Source of the DNA: Adiantum capillus-veneris
Lineage: Eukaryota > Streptophyta > Polypodiopsida > Polypodiales > Pteridaceae
Length of the DNA: 64,000 nucleotides
NCBI GenBank assembly: GCA_014529385.2
Contig: CM043952.1
Coordinates: 60,464,119-60,528,118 of the forward strand
Reading direction: 5' to 3'
Positions 20,681 to 31,283 of this stretch are shown here, in pieces. A model generated the notes under the pieces. That model was not told the origin of the DNA. It was given only the letters and a program-made list of their open reading frames with translations, and did no database searches. A program made the position numbers and the translations under genes. Numbering within the stretch: position 1 is the stretch's first letter; each line of letters opens with the position of its first letter.

Positions 20681-22383
20681 ATTAGGGTTAAGTAATTATC
20701 TTATAAAGGGACTCACAGGAGTGCTTTTTGCCATTGGAGCGTCCAACTCATTTTAGGGTGGTTCATTGTTGTTTGGATGTGAGAATGTTAGCTACTCCTT
20801 CAAAAAAAATGATGAAGTACCAAAAGTCATATGAAAAATCTCCAAGCTCAACAACGCTTTCTCGGTGTCTCCCTCCATTGCTCATGTTTTTTATTTACCA
20901 TTTCTTTTGCATACTTGTAACCATGTGATATGGTATTCAAATCCCAAAAATCTCAGAATTCAGGAAGGTTTGAATTAGAGATTCAAAGTAACAAGATGAG
21001 AAATGATGAACTTTACTGGTGAGTGTAAATTGTCAAGAATTTCTCCTTGCATTTTTTTTTCCGTTGGTGCATATAAGTCGTGCTATGGAGACAATGTTCC
21101 AGTATGTTGTTGAAAAGGTATATCTAGGTAGCCAAAAGTCATGGGAGGACACATCATATTCTTGTAGTTTTGCATATGTACAATTAAAGGTAGTCCTACA
21201 AATGTAATTGTTGTCAGCAAAAAAGTGGGAGCAAAAAGCTTCAATTGAGCTCATTACAAAATTGTAATACAACATTTTGATGCGATGCTGGAAGAATCCA
21301 TATCATGTGGGGTTTCTTTTGAATTCAAAGAAATGAAAGTTTCAAAATAACACGATTTTGAAATGTTCAACTTTCTTGCTTTGTGTACTAGGTGTAATTA
21401 AAGGTGTAGATTGACAATTATAACTCCTTCTCAACCCTGGGTTTTGTTCATTGTGTTGATATAATTAGGAAGAAATGCAAACCCTAGCTATGGTTATGCA
21501 GACAAGGTGCAAAACCAAGAAGATTTGGCTTGAAGTGAGAATCCAATTCCTAATTGATGGCATATTATTATCTAATTGAGCCACAACCTTCTTAATCAAG
21601 GTCAAAGATAACCATATGATTTAAGGTTTTGCAACTTGACACGCCATCTTGGGGACTAATACAATCAATATAATCAAGTAGAACTGAAGCAAACACATCT
21701 GCTTGAAAGCCAATGCTACAATCACCCATCACAGCATGTCAAACTATACAATAATTTTGTGAGATGACACTTTTGTAGCATTTTATGAAGCAGAACCCCA
21801 TATATAGATCGATAATGACCAAAAATGGCATGAGTGAGTTTCTAAGGTAGTTGACCACCTATTTGTATTTTGTGCAGTGCGAAAGTGATTAAAAAAGACC
21901 ATATTTGTGTATGATGGAGAGTTTGCACGGTCCTCCCCCAAGGATACATAATTGTCACTTAGCCTGTAATGGTTGTGATGAGGCCGAGAGCCCTTTGACC
22001 ATAGAGTCGTGAGGATGGGTTTCAGGGGGAGACCATCTCGTCGTAGTGTGAGGGCGGCTCGACCAATGTGGATGGTAGGCCATACACAACTATAAGGTCT
22101 GGAAATGAGGGACACTCATCATTCTCTCGATGGTTGGGTGGTGAGTTGAGGACCTAACCCTCCTAAGTAGGCAAGCCCATAGCGAGATTACCGCTTTCTA
22201 ACATTGGTATTAGAGTAGGCTCTCGATCTCGAAGAAAGCCATGTCAATTGGGTCCGTCAACCTTAGCTCATCATTAAGCTTTAATGAGGGTAAGTGTGTG
22301 GATAAGGTCTATGAAAAACACATAATACAGGTTTTTTTTCCATCGTTGCAATGAGGAAGCTCTCAAGCTCTTACTGCTCACAC

Positions 22384-22386
<3 letters not shown>
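20681..22386. other. Gene-free stretch with a degraded LTR end and primer site
   Basis: At 22195-22215 the sequence reads ttctaaca followed by TTGGTATTAGAGTAGGCTCTCG. This is an LTR-type end plus an initiator-tRNA primer site with C-to-T changes. The matching LTR start was not found, and the internal region does not continue beyond a CT repeat. Otherwise nothing recognisable. Confidence 0.45.

Positions 22387-22434
<48 letters not shown>
22387..22434. repeat. (CT)24 microsatellite
   Basis: Uninterrupted CT dinucleotides, about 48 bases. Confidence 0.95.
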
Positions 22435-22436
<2 letters not shown>

Positions 22437-22539
22437 ATGTGCTATAGGTTGGTGCCCTCCCTTCTCCAACTCTCTCTTTGTCATCGATCGTCGCAAAATC
22501 TCCTCTCACATGGGTCGTCCAAGCCATTGTTAGCCACTG

Positions 22540-22880
22540 CACTGATGGGAATGGGATCATGCTAGCTAGGGTGGATGAAAGATAAACATCGTGCACACAA
22601 GTGAGTGTCTAGGCTAGGTTATCACTCAAGCGAATTAGGTTCCAAGATTAATTAACTTGGACTCATAAACACAATCTTGAGTTGTTGCTAAGCCATCATA
22701 AGCTCACCATAAACAAGAGAGATGTAATGCAAAAGAGACTTGGTTTATTCATTCATGAAATGAGCTTTAAGTAGCTCTACAACCTTGCACCACTACATGT
22801 GGGATACTTCCACCTTTTCTCTCGACTCATACTCTAGAATTCTAGGACAAAGCTCACACCTTACAATCCTCCCCTTGAGG
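22540..22880 (-). repeat. Possible LTR/polypurine junction of a minus-strand element (weak)
   Basis: At 22866-22880 the minus strand reads CTCAAGGGGAGGA followed by TTGTAAGG, resembling a polypurine tract and LTR start. A second similar purine run lies near 22970. No partner LTR is visible. Confidence 0.3.
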
Positions 22881-23122
22881 TTTAGACTAGGACAATACAA
22901 TGAAGGTTCTTTATCTACTAAGGATGACACATGGTATCCACTAAGGATGTCGATACAAGAGGAACCCTCCCCTTGAACTTTTTACAACTTGACAAAGAAG
23001 GACAACATTCCAATCCAGGAGCTCAGACCGCATACATCCCCAATCTAGGAGACAAACAACATAACACTCCAATCCAGGAGCTACCAATTTTGTCGCCATG
23101 AACTTTGCTCTTGGGTGTAGCC

Positions 23123-23224
23123 ATGGTATCATCTTTTGAGAAGGATATTTATAATATCCACAAATTTGATGGTACGAACATTTCCGGGACATATATGGAG
23201 AGAGCTTTTGAAGGAAGCTTTTGA
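23123..23224 (+). pseudogene. Copia Gag N-terminal relic
   Basis: Beginning at ATG 23123, about 20 residues (EKDIYNIHKFDGTN) match the Gag start of element D (EKDIYNIQKFDGTNF). Similarity then ends, and a stop follows at 23222. It is a short fragment of a D-like element in opposite orientation to D. Confidence 0.6.
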
Positions 23225-23457
23225 GGGAGCTTTTTTCTGTTCCTTTACTTGGGCAATCTTTTCTAGCAAAAAGCTATCCACGTTGTGGCTGGGGAGAGCT
23301 TGTTGGAGGGAGCATTTTTTTAAATTTATCAATCCCTTAGAATATTCAAACTACCATTGTCTTTGATAAAAATTATGCTTGAAACATATTTGAAGGACAA
23401 TAAGATATATCCACACTTTTAGGGCATGTGAGCCCCGTCACAAACCACAATGTTAAC
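23225..23457. other. Short gene-free spacer
   Basis: Contains two GAGAGCTT/GGGAGCTTTT-type repeats; nothing else recognised. Confidence 0.4.
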
Positions 23458-23660
23458 TCATCACCTAGCATCCAATAACAAGAAACGTGTCCTTTACAAA
23501 GTAGACAAACTGTAAAACTACTTCCACCCAGTACATAGCATCTACAAAAAAGAAATATGATATTCTCAAAGTAGACAAACTGCAAAACAATTTTAATTCA
23601 GCATATAACATCCATTAACAAAGAAATATGTCATGTACAAAGTCGACGATTTTCAAAACA
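23458..23660. repeat. Three degenerate tandem repeats of about 70 bp
   Basis: Three successive units each contain a block like 'atccataacaaagaaatatg...acaaagtagacaa' ending in a gcaaaac/tgtaaaac motif. Units start near 23458, 23531 and 23601. Confidence 0.65.
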
Positions 23661-24150
23661 AAAGACATTACATCATCCCGAAGCAAAAATTCTCATTAAA
23701 AGAGTTTCAATACCAAATTAGCAGCAATTAAGTACAAAGTCGCAAGCACTTAAGCACACTTATGTTGCACGTCAACAATTGAACACTCGTAGCAGATCTT
23801 CATTTGTCAGCTGGCTCTGATGGACAAACATATTGTGATTCAAATCCAAGACAAAATAGCGGAGAAACATGTAGTATATATGCTTGCAGGCCATATATGG
23901 TTTACTTTGTGCTGATGAGTGCACGTGTGCGCGGATGCGTGCATCCGTGTGTGGTGCAGTGCGTGCGGGGAAGGGGAAAGAGCACAAGCTGGTGTGGGTG
24001 GAGCAGCCTCACCAGACTAAAGATGAGGAGCTCCTTATCCTCATATATAATGAAGAATAAGGATATGTACACACGTGGACGGGCGATCGGACACTAGATG
24101 TCCTGGCGGGCAAAAGACGAAGCGCCTTTACCCCAACAATCTCCCACTTA

Positions 24151-24843
24151 AAGGCGATGCACCGATAAGTGAGGCCTACTAGCTAAACTACTAATATGTA
24201 CAAGAAACTAGGTGAAAGACTCTCTCAACCTACACCCACTGGCTCACTTTGTCGATCTATATGCAGTCGTATTGGCTCTGGTGGTAGGCAAGTGTGCGTA
24301 CCCACGCTAGAGCTTGCATGTAAATCTCGTAGAGAACTTTGTATGGTCTGCAAAGCTCCACGAAGTGTCATGCTAGTGTCAACCACTATATGGTTGACAA
24401 TCCCTGCTGCAAATGCTCCCACTGCAGCTGCTAGGTCGGGCCTTGACAGTACAAAGTCGAACATGAGACGCTCGAATGTTGACGAAATCTGCGCAAGACT
24501 GGTTGTACTCGCCTCCCCTGTGCTATCTGCAATCACTGCATCCTTAGGACTACCCATTGCATATGGATGTGTCGACATCAACATTGGGGAAGCTACGTCC
24601 CTCTCACCCATAGGCAAAACTGTGCATCCTGGCACCAACTCATCAACTTCTAACATGAGCATGTCAAAAAAATCCATATTTGTCAACTATGTCTATGTCT
24701 CTAGGGAGCAGACCTGCTCTACCTCTGCCTGCACAAAGTCTGACAATGCCTGATGTGTCTCACTAGAGCACTGTCGCTCGATCTTTGTCTCTACAAAGTT
24801 TACTAGCATGTCCTACATAGCTAAATGCTTTGTCTCTTGAGCA
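24151..24843 (-). pseudogene. 3' remnant of element E, not clearly assignable
   Basis: A 153-residue minus frame (24686-24225) lies between E's polypurine tract and the D insertion. It contains SRPDLAAAVGAF, reminiscent of the copia segment RPDIAFAVG at the RT/RNase H border, but the following residues do not continue that match. It may be chance or heavily diverged pol. Confidence 0.3.
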
Positions 24844-24848
24844 TGATG
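24844..24848. repeat. Target-site duplication of element D, left copy
   Basis: TGATG, identical to 30577-30581. It marks the insertion of D into E. Confidence 0.9.
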
Positions 24849-25050
24849 TGAAGGTGCCATGAGAAGCGTGTGCAAGTGCAAGTGTGAGAGCAAAGAGGGA
24901 GAGACCTCCTGTTGGGTGGAGCGCACAGCAACATTATCCTGTTTTGCAGCTCCTTATTCTCTTTGGATTAAAGAATAAGTGTATAAAGTTAAGTTAGTAG
25001 ATGGGTAAGTAGTAAGTGGGATATCCGGCCAGTTGGCTTGAATCCCAACA
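24849..25050 (-). repeat. 3' LTR of element D (202 bp)
   Basis: Minus strand TGTTGGGATTC...CTTCA. It is collinear with the 5' LTR except that the place of the long GA tract holds only a short imperfect purine stretch (gagagcaaagagggagagacc). Confidence 0.9.
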
Positions 25051-25062
25051 AACTCCCACTTG
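25051..25062 (-). promoter_or_regulatory. Polypurine tract of element D
   Basis: Minus-strand CAAGTGGGAGTT directly before the LTR start. Confidence 0.85.
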
Positions 25063-25119
25063 AAGGCCAACGCAGCCCAAGTGACCTGGTATGTACAACC
25101 GTGAAGCAATCTAGTGGCT

Positions 25120-25845
25120 TCAACCTATACCCATCAACTCACTGCAATGTGTAAACCACTCCAAAGCTAAGCCTTTCGTCAAAGCATCTGCAGGGTTGTC
25201 GTCATTGTGTAACTTGACCAAATCAATGAGATTTTTGGTCAAGAAATCTCTCACGAGATGATACCTAACTTCAATGTGTTTCAATTTCGAGTGAAACATG
25301 GGATTCCTTGCCAATGCAAGAGCACTCTGACTATCACAATATATCACTGGAGTCTCATCAATGCCAAGATTTTTGACCAAGCGAGATAACCATACAGCCT
25401 CTTTACTTGCATCCGACAATGCAACGTACTCTGCTTCCGTAGTGGAAGACGACGTACAATCTTGAAGACATGACCTCCAAGATACTGCTGCTCCAACAAA
25501 TATGAAGACATAGCCAGATGTTGATCTCCTATTGTCGACACAACCTGCATAGTCTGCATCCACATAACCCACGATGGATGCATCACTGTTCCCGAAGCGT
25601 AAACACCTGTCGACCATACCTTTGAGGTACCTAAGAATGTGCTTCATTGCTTCCCAATGCTTGCTGCCAGGATTTGCCATATATCGGCTCACCACTCCCA
25701 CTGCAAAAGCAATGTCTGGTCTTGTGGACACCATAACATACATGAGACTGACCACTGCTGAAGAATATGGTACCTTAGCCATTTTTGCTTGCTCAACATC
25801 AGATTTGGGTGCATCTTCCTTGCTGAGTTTCAAGAATGGCTGCAT
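25120..25845 (-). pseudogene. Copia RNase H domain of element D (241-residue open segment)
   Basis: The frame is open from PFLKLSKEDAPKS to the end of pol. It holds the RT tail (STRPDIAFAVGVVSRYM, HWEAMKHILRYLKG) and RNase H with its acidic residues: VDADYAG, TEAEYVALS and YCDSQSALALA, followed by HIEVRYHLVRD. It would degrade the RNA strand of the cDNA hybrid. A frameshift near 25845 separates it from the RT frame, so the polyprotein is broken although the domain itself is intact. Confidence 0.85.
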
Positions 25846-27011
25846 TGGGGTACTCTATGCTTCCCCCCCTGCATATTGAAACGCTGCAAAACTTTCTCAA
25901 TGTATGTTTCCTGAGATAACTCAAGAATACAACGTTTGTGATATCTTTTGATTCGCATGCCAAAAAAGTGTGTAGCATCCCTCAAATCTTTCATTGCAAA
26001 ACTGTTGCTAAGTGTTTTCTTCAAGTTGGCAATCTCCGCAATGGATTTCCCAGCTATAAGCATGTCATCAACATACAGAACTAGAATGATCATCGAGCCA
26101 TCATCTTGCTTTCTTGTGTACAAGCAGTGATCCTCTTCTCTCCTTTTATACCCTTGAGACCTCATACATGCATCAAATTTATGATACCACTGCCTTAAAC
26201 CCTGCTTTAAGCCATAAAGTGCCTTTTTGAGTTTACATACTAGCTCCTCACGAGATGCGTTCTCTTGAACAAACCCTTCAGGTTGTTGCATGTAAACATC
26301 CTCATCGAGATCCCCGTGAAGAAATGTTGTCTTCACATCCATTTGGACAAGTTCCATGTCCTCAATCGCTACAAGACCAAGTTTGGTTCTAAGCGTTATC
26401 ATCTTGACCACAGGCGAGAAGATTTCATCAAAATCGAGTCCCTTTTGCTGTTTGAACCCTTTGGCTATAAGTCTAGCCTTGTACTTTGGATTTGAATGAC
26501 ATGAGGTAAATTTCTTCGTGTAAACCCATTTGCAAGGTAAAGCTTTCGCATCATTTGGAAGTCCTACCAAGTCCCAAGTGTCATTAGCCAGAATCGAGTT
26601 ATACTCAGATTCCATACCCTGCTCCCACTTCACCATATCAGCCACCATCATGGCTTCTTGGTAGCAGCTTGGCTCACCGCAATTGGTCAACATGACGTAA
26701 TCAAGACTTGGCTCAAAACGTGCAGGTGGATGAGAGACTCTAGTAGACCGTCTCACTCCTTGACCATTGCTATCCGCTCCCTTTGGAGCATTGCTAGTGG
26801 AAGGTACATCATTAACCCGTTGAGTTGATTTCAATGTCTCTGATGCAACATCCTCAAAAGTGACTCTCCGAACCTCTATTTCCTTGATAGGTTGTTTATG
26901 CATCTTCGACTCATTGAAGATCACATCTGAACTGCGAATGACTGGATGAGATTTAGGGTGCCAAAGACAATACTTATCTCTCCATCTACGCCATATCCAA
27001 TGAAAATACAT
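25830..27011 (-). pseudogene. Copia reverse transcriptase of element D (open over about 390 codons)
   Basis: Contains WVYTKKF, KARLIAKGFKQQKGLDFDE, VQMDVKTTFLHGDLDEDVYM (catalytic motif A Asp present), LKKALYGLKQ and LYVDDMLIAGK (the YVDD box, near 26075-26064). These are all diagnostic copia RT motifs. The N-terminal part is the variable integrase-to-RT linker. The upstream join to integrase is out of frame, so no full polyprotein can be made. Confidence 0.88.
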
Positions 27012-27094
27012 TTATGTGACTTTGGCTCTAACTTCTATCGAAGTTGTTTGCGCACGTGAGCATAAGCTTCACAACCAAAAACTCGTAGATGGTC

Positions 27095-27913
27095 CTAGTG
27101 GGGCTTACATTTAGACCATAACTCTTTTGGAATCTCATAATTCAATGGCGTACTAGGCAAACGATTTATGATGTGCACTGCGTTCAAGCCGGCTTCTACA
27201 CAAAAGCCTCGTGTGAGATTTTCCATAGAAAGCATGGCTGTGACTTTTTCCTGAATTGTACGATTCATGCACTCAACAATTCTATTCTGAGCTGGTGTGT
27301 ATGGTGCAGTAAACTGCCTTTTAATCCCCCTTTTAGCACAGAAATTGTCAAACTCCTTAGAGACATACACCATTGTCAGTCCGCAACCTCTTGAGTTTCT
27401 TTCCAGACTGATTCTCAATGAGTGCCAAGAATTTTTGGAACACGGGAAGAAATTGATCCTTATGTTTCAAAGGATATGCCTACACCTTTTGAGTAGAGTC
27501 ATCTATGAATGTCATAAAATAGCTGCCCCCCCTAGAGATTTGGTTGACATAGGACCACAAACATCATTATGTACTAAATCTAGAGGTTTAGTTTGCTTTT
27601 GACCCAATGGTAAGTGGACGGACCTAGTCTGTTTGCCATAGATACAGTGTTCACAACAAACAGGAAAATCAACATAAGACAAGACAAGTAAGTAGCCAAA
27701 ATGAGTTAGAGTTCTCATTCATTTTTGGCTAATATGACCTAGCCGGCAATGCCACAACTCAGTAGACGACAACTCGGCTATAGATATGTAATCATGATCA
27801 ACATTTGACACATGCATGGAATACAAGGTACCATGCTTCTGACCTTTGAGTACAACAAGATTACCTTTGTGTACTATCCACGAACCATTGCCATATGTGG
27901 TGTTGTAGCCCAA
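27095..27913 (-). pseudogene. Integrase of element D (frameshifted)
   Basis: Split over three frames. The pre-integrase zinc region is LWHCRLGHISQK and CEHCIYGKQ; the catalytic core starts LVHNDVCGPM. The expected SDNGGEY is disrupted by a frameshift near 27385 (only YVSKEFDNFC follows), and the region around the catalytic Glu reads NRIVECMNRT instead of NGIVERMNRT. The integrase is dead as encoded. Confidence 0.8.
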
Positions 27914-28070
27914 ATCATCAAGCTGACCAACAGAAAGCTTTTAGTCAACTTGGGCACATGTCTGACATTACATAAAGAAAAGTGCGTGCCCAAATCATCA
28001 AGCTGACCAATAAAAAGCTTTTAGTCAACTTGGGCACATGTCTGACAATACATAAAGTAAAGTGCGTGCC
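27911..28070 (-). repeat. 80-bp tandem duplication in element D pol
   Basis: 27911-27990 and 27991-28070 are near-identical (about four differences), in the protease-to-integrase linker. 80 is not a multiple of three, so it shifts the frame. Element F lacks it in the same place. Confidence 0.9.
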
Positions 28071-28447
28071 ATTCCTTAGATGCAATTTGCATGTTTTTGA
28101 CACCCTCAATGTCTAGTTCATAAGCATCACCAAGTCTTACTTGGCCACAAGAGTGAGAATAAGTAGAGAATCACTCTATATGTGGTGTTACATGGAAACT
28201 CGCCCAGAATATACTATCCAATTTTGTGCATACTGCACATCTTCTGTACGCCTCGGTATGTAGATCTGCTGTGAAGACCAATACGTTAGAGGTAAGTGGC
28301 ATAACAACCGTTGGAAGAGTCTCTGCAATAGGAGCATTTGAAGACTCTAGCACATTGATGCTTTGCCCTTGTTTGAATCATCAGACTTAGAAGTGTCACC
28401 GGATTGTTTATCCTTCTTGCTTTGCTGCCATTTCCTGCAATCCTTCT
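28071..28447 (-). pseudogene. Protease region and zinc knuckle end of element D (broken)
   Basis: The site equivalent to W-V-D-S-G-A reads NWIVYSG near 28215-28195: the catalytic Asp is Tyr, and stops follow two and five codons later. Just upstream, a CYHCHKKGHVKKDC-type knuckle straddles 28440-28480. Confidence 0.75.
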
Positions 28448-29182
28448 TCACATGCCCTTTTTTATGGCAGTGATAGCACTCGACATTACGCATAGAGCCC
28501 TAAGACTTATTGCGTGAGCCCCCACGTTCCTTGCTTTTGGCATGACTTTGAGTGCAACCCCTCTGTCTATCACTAGCAACATACGCATCACCATCCTTCT
28601 TGCCTTCGAGAGATTTCCTACGAATCTCCTTGGTAAACAGACTCCTAAGGACGTCATTCTACACAAGAACAATACCAGGTTCTGAGTTACTAACCGCAGT
28701 ATAGAAAGTATCCCAAGACGAGGGTAAACTGCATAGCAAGAAGATACATTTGATTTCCTCATCGAAGACCAAACCTTGAGTGGCAATTGAGTGAAAATGG
28801 TATTGAACTCATTAATGTGAGTAGAAATAGTGCCCTCTTCCTTCATACGAAATTCAAACAGCTTCTTCATCAAGAAAACCTTATTAGTGGCACTTTTGTT
28901 CTCATAATTGGAACACAACTTATCCCATACATCTCTAGCAGTCCTTTCTCTAACTACAGTAAAGTACATAGATTCGGCCAAATGCAAACGAAGGGTAGAT
29001 TTGGCCTCAGCATCAAGTCTCTCCCACTCAACATCTGTATACTCGGCCTTTGGGTGCTCCATGATAGGATCCAGCTGGCCTTTTTGTATGAGAACATCTT
29101 GAATCTGCTCTTTCCAGATAGCAAAATTTGTCCCATCAAATTTCTGGATATTGTAAATATCCTTTTCAGCGCTAGATGACAT
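28448..29182 (-). pseudogene. Gag of element D (frameshifted after about 135 residues)
   Basis: Starts MSSSAEKDIYNIQKFDGTNF and runs through copia Gag landmarks (WKEQI, RDVWDKLCSNYE, LMKKLFEFRMKE, HINEFNTIF). Near 28775 a frameshift takes the reading out of frame, so the rest of the open stretch is not Gag. The true downstream Gag continues in another frame and reaches the zinc knuckle near 28460. Confidence 0.85.
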
Positions 29183-30289
29183 GGTTGCAAGCTAAAGATA
29201 ATATGGCAATAAACACTGCTAATTTTGGGAAAATTCGGTAGAGTTTCCCCAGAAAAACTGACAGAATCTCAATCCAAAACTGTCACAGAGATCAATAACG
29301 CATCAAAAGTAATGCTCTCAGAGCATAAGACAGGTGCATCAACCACTAACTGTGCATAAAAAGGCAAAAGCTGACCCAAAACTGCCAACACGGCGTCAAA
29401 TGCACCTAGCCCTCTCTATACATGTCCTATGGTGAGGACACAAAAAAGGGGTACTCCAGCAACCTGTATCACCGAAAGGATCTCAACATTTGAGAATTCC
29501 CCAGCTCAAGAAAACCTCACGCTATCGACCCTCACAAAAGGTCACGCAGACAAGAACTAGCCCAGTCTCAAAAAGGGCCTCCGAACCAGTCTCGAAAACG
29601 GTCGGGACTGCTAGAAACAAGCCAAATTGGCTCCATAAAAGGTACATATGGCAGTTTCCGCAACTCAACGTACATCCACTGTCAACAATACTGCAAGGTG
29701 CAGTATGCGCGCTCAAACAGGCGTCAAACAAAATGTGCAAGCAATAAATAAATCCTTGTGGGGAGTAAAACCGCTCTCAAAAGAGCTCAAGCACTATCAA
29801 AAGTGCCAAAACCATGCATATGTGAATCAAGTATTCCCACTGAAATCTGTGCTGATGCAAGACACTGCAACCTGTATGAAACCTGGATATCTTGTATGTA
29901 TGCAAGAACCTGTGAGGAGATGGATGCTTGAAAAACCCGAGACAATGTCGATGAAAATGATCCTAATCAGCCCATAAACATAGTCTCAATAGCACATAAT
30001 AGCCATAAAACGGCTATATACAATCCCAAAATAGTCTCTGAACAACCTACACCTATGTCATGTACCTATACCTATACCTGTAGCAAAAGTGGAGTTGAAA
30101 AATACAACTCTTGAAGCGTAGCTTGGATGAAGCTTTCGACTGTACGAACAACTTCGAAAGGGGGGTAAAACCCTAGGGCACCTGATGGAAACGCTCTCGG
30201 AACGCTGAATTTGCCGATGCCGAAATGGAAACCTGTTTACACTTTGAAAGTGCGGGCGTGCGGACGCAAAAATGATAAGCACAAACCTT
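29183..30289 (-). other. Leader (5' untranslated region) of element D, about 1.1 kb
   Basis: Non-coding interval between primer site and gag. About 29420-29760 is clearly similar to 50190-50500, in the leader of gypsy element I. A short block at 29228-29260 (GGTAGAGTTTCCCC) recurs in E (31636-31660) and I (50070-50095). Confidence 0.75.
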
Positions 30290-30301
30290 GCTCTGATACC
30301 A
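30290..30301 (-). promoter_or_regulatory. Primer-binding site of element D
   Basis: Minus-strand TGGTATCAGAGC, two bases inside the LTR. Confidence 0.9.
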
Positions 30302-30303
30302 CT

Positions 30304-30341
30304 TGAAGGTGCCTTGAGAAGCATGTGCGAGTGCAAGTGTG

Positions 30342-30436
<95 letters not shown>

Positions 30437-30576
30437 GCTGTTGGGTGGAGCTCACAACAACGTTATCCTTTGTAGCTCCTTTTTCTTTTTGTATTAAAGA
30501 ATAAGTGTATATAGTTAAGTTAGTAGATGGGTTAGTAGTAAATGGGATGTCCGGCCAATTGGCCTGAATCCCAACA
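30304..30576 (-). repeat. 5' LTR of element D (273 bp, with long GA tract)
   Basis: Same ends as the 3' LTR (TGTTGGGATTC / CTTCA). It is 71 bp longer because 30346-30433 is an 88-bp pure GA repeat. Confidence 0.9.
30346..30433. repeat. (GA)44 microsatellite inside the 5' LTR of element D
   Basis: Uninterrupted GA. It corresponds to a short imperfect purine run in the 3' LTR. Confidence 0.95.
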
Positions 30577-30581
30577 TGATG
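30577..30581. repeat. Target-site duplication of element D, right copy
   Basis: TGATG, identical to 24844-24848. Confidence 0.9.
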
Positions 30582-31283
30582 GAGATCACTGGCAAAAAAG
30601 ACACGTCTCGTCTCTCGCTCAAAGCATGCTAGCAACGAAATCGAGACTACGCCGTCTTGAACCTCAGACACATGGATATACCAAGCTGCTCTGCGGGCTC
30701 CTCTGGCAATCACTAGTGAACCGCAATGCATCTGGTAAGACTACTCTTTAAGCAGTACCTGACAACCAAAAGCTGCCAACTGTCTCACTAAGATCAAGCT
30801 CTATGTCAGCTGAAGAACACAACGCACATGTCATAGCGTGTATGACGCACCACTGGGCAATGACAAACAAACATCTCCTACACCCTCTATGTCAAACGTT
30901 GAACCATTGGCCAAGTGCACACAACCAAGTCTCCCACTAGAAAATGTGCTAAACCACTCACGACATGGTGTGACGTGGAAAACTGCATCGCTATCTAGTA
31001 ACCACTGTGGAGCCAAATCTGCAAGAGGTACACTGGCGGCGGTAAGCGTGACATCACCGTTATTGGCATAGACTGCCACTGGAATTGCCTCTCTAACGTC
31101 TGTCAAAGTCGTAACTGCATCTGGCATACATCTTCGCTGCTGTCTCATACGTTTGAAACAACGGCGTCTAATGTGCCCAGTGTGACCGCAATACCAACAA
31201 CGCATGCATCGGCAAGAACGAGGCCGTTGTCTCTCAATGTCACACATGTTTGCTACCATAAGTGAACGCCAAAATGGCAACAA
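30582..31283 (-). pseudogene. Zinc knuckle, protease and pre-integrase remnant of element E
   Basis: A 150-codon frame (31283-30831) holds a CX2CX4HX4C knuckle (CWYCGHTGHIRRRC) and the protease motif WLLDSDAVFHVTP, where the usual Gly of DSG is Asp, followed by ANGSTFDIEGVGDV. Closer to D, another frame continues with GSLVIARGARR, the copia pre-integrase linker. The frame ends at the D insertion. Confidence 0.75.

Larger units (their letters stand above)
24849..30576 (-). mobile_element. Complete Ty1/copia element D (5.7 kb) with both LTRs and TSD
   Basis: Both LTRs, primer site, leader, gag, protease, integrase, reverse transcriptase, RNase H and polypurine tract are present in copia order on the minus strand, bounded by a perfect 5-bp duplication. 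It is structurally complete but mutated: the protease Asp is lost, several frameshifts occur in gag and integrase, and one lies between RT and RNase H. Sequence motifs such as the gag start DGTNFAIWKEQI resemble the Tork/TNT1-like lineage. Confidence 0.92.
24131..31283 (-). mobile_element. Degraded copia element E, interrupted by element D
   Basis: On the right (31283-30582) are a zinc knuckle, protease and pre-integrase remnants. On the left, E's polypurine tract (minus AAGTGGGAGAT) and 3' LTR start (TGTTGGGG) are at about 24139-24150 and 24138. D is inserted between them with a TGATG duplication. Most of E's pol must be deleted, because only about 700 bases separate D's left end from E's polypurine tract. 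E's LTR extends left of 24131, but its outer end was not located. Confidence 0.6.

Noticed and set aside
24225-24686. 153-codon minus frame as an independent gene
   Set aside because: It lies between a polypurine tract and an insertion point inside a retrotransposon relic and has only a short, uncertain similarity to pol.
29490-29747. Plus-strand frames in the D and I leaders that both begin MRIPQL
   Set aside because: They are similar only because the leader DNA is shared; frame breaks differ and the strand is opposite to transcription.
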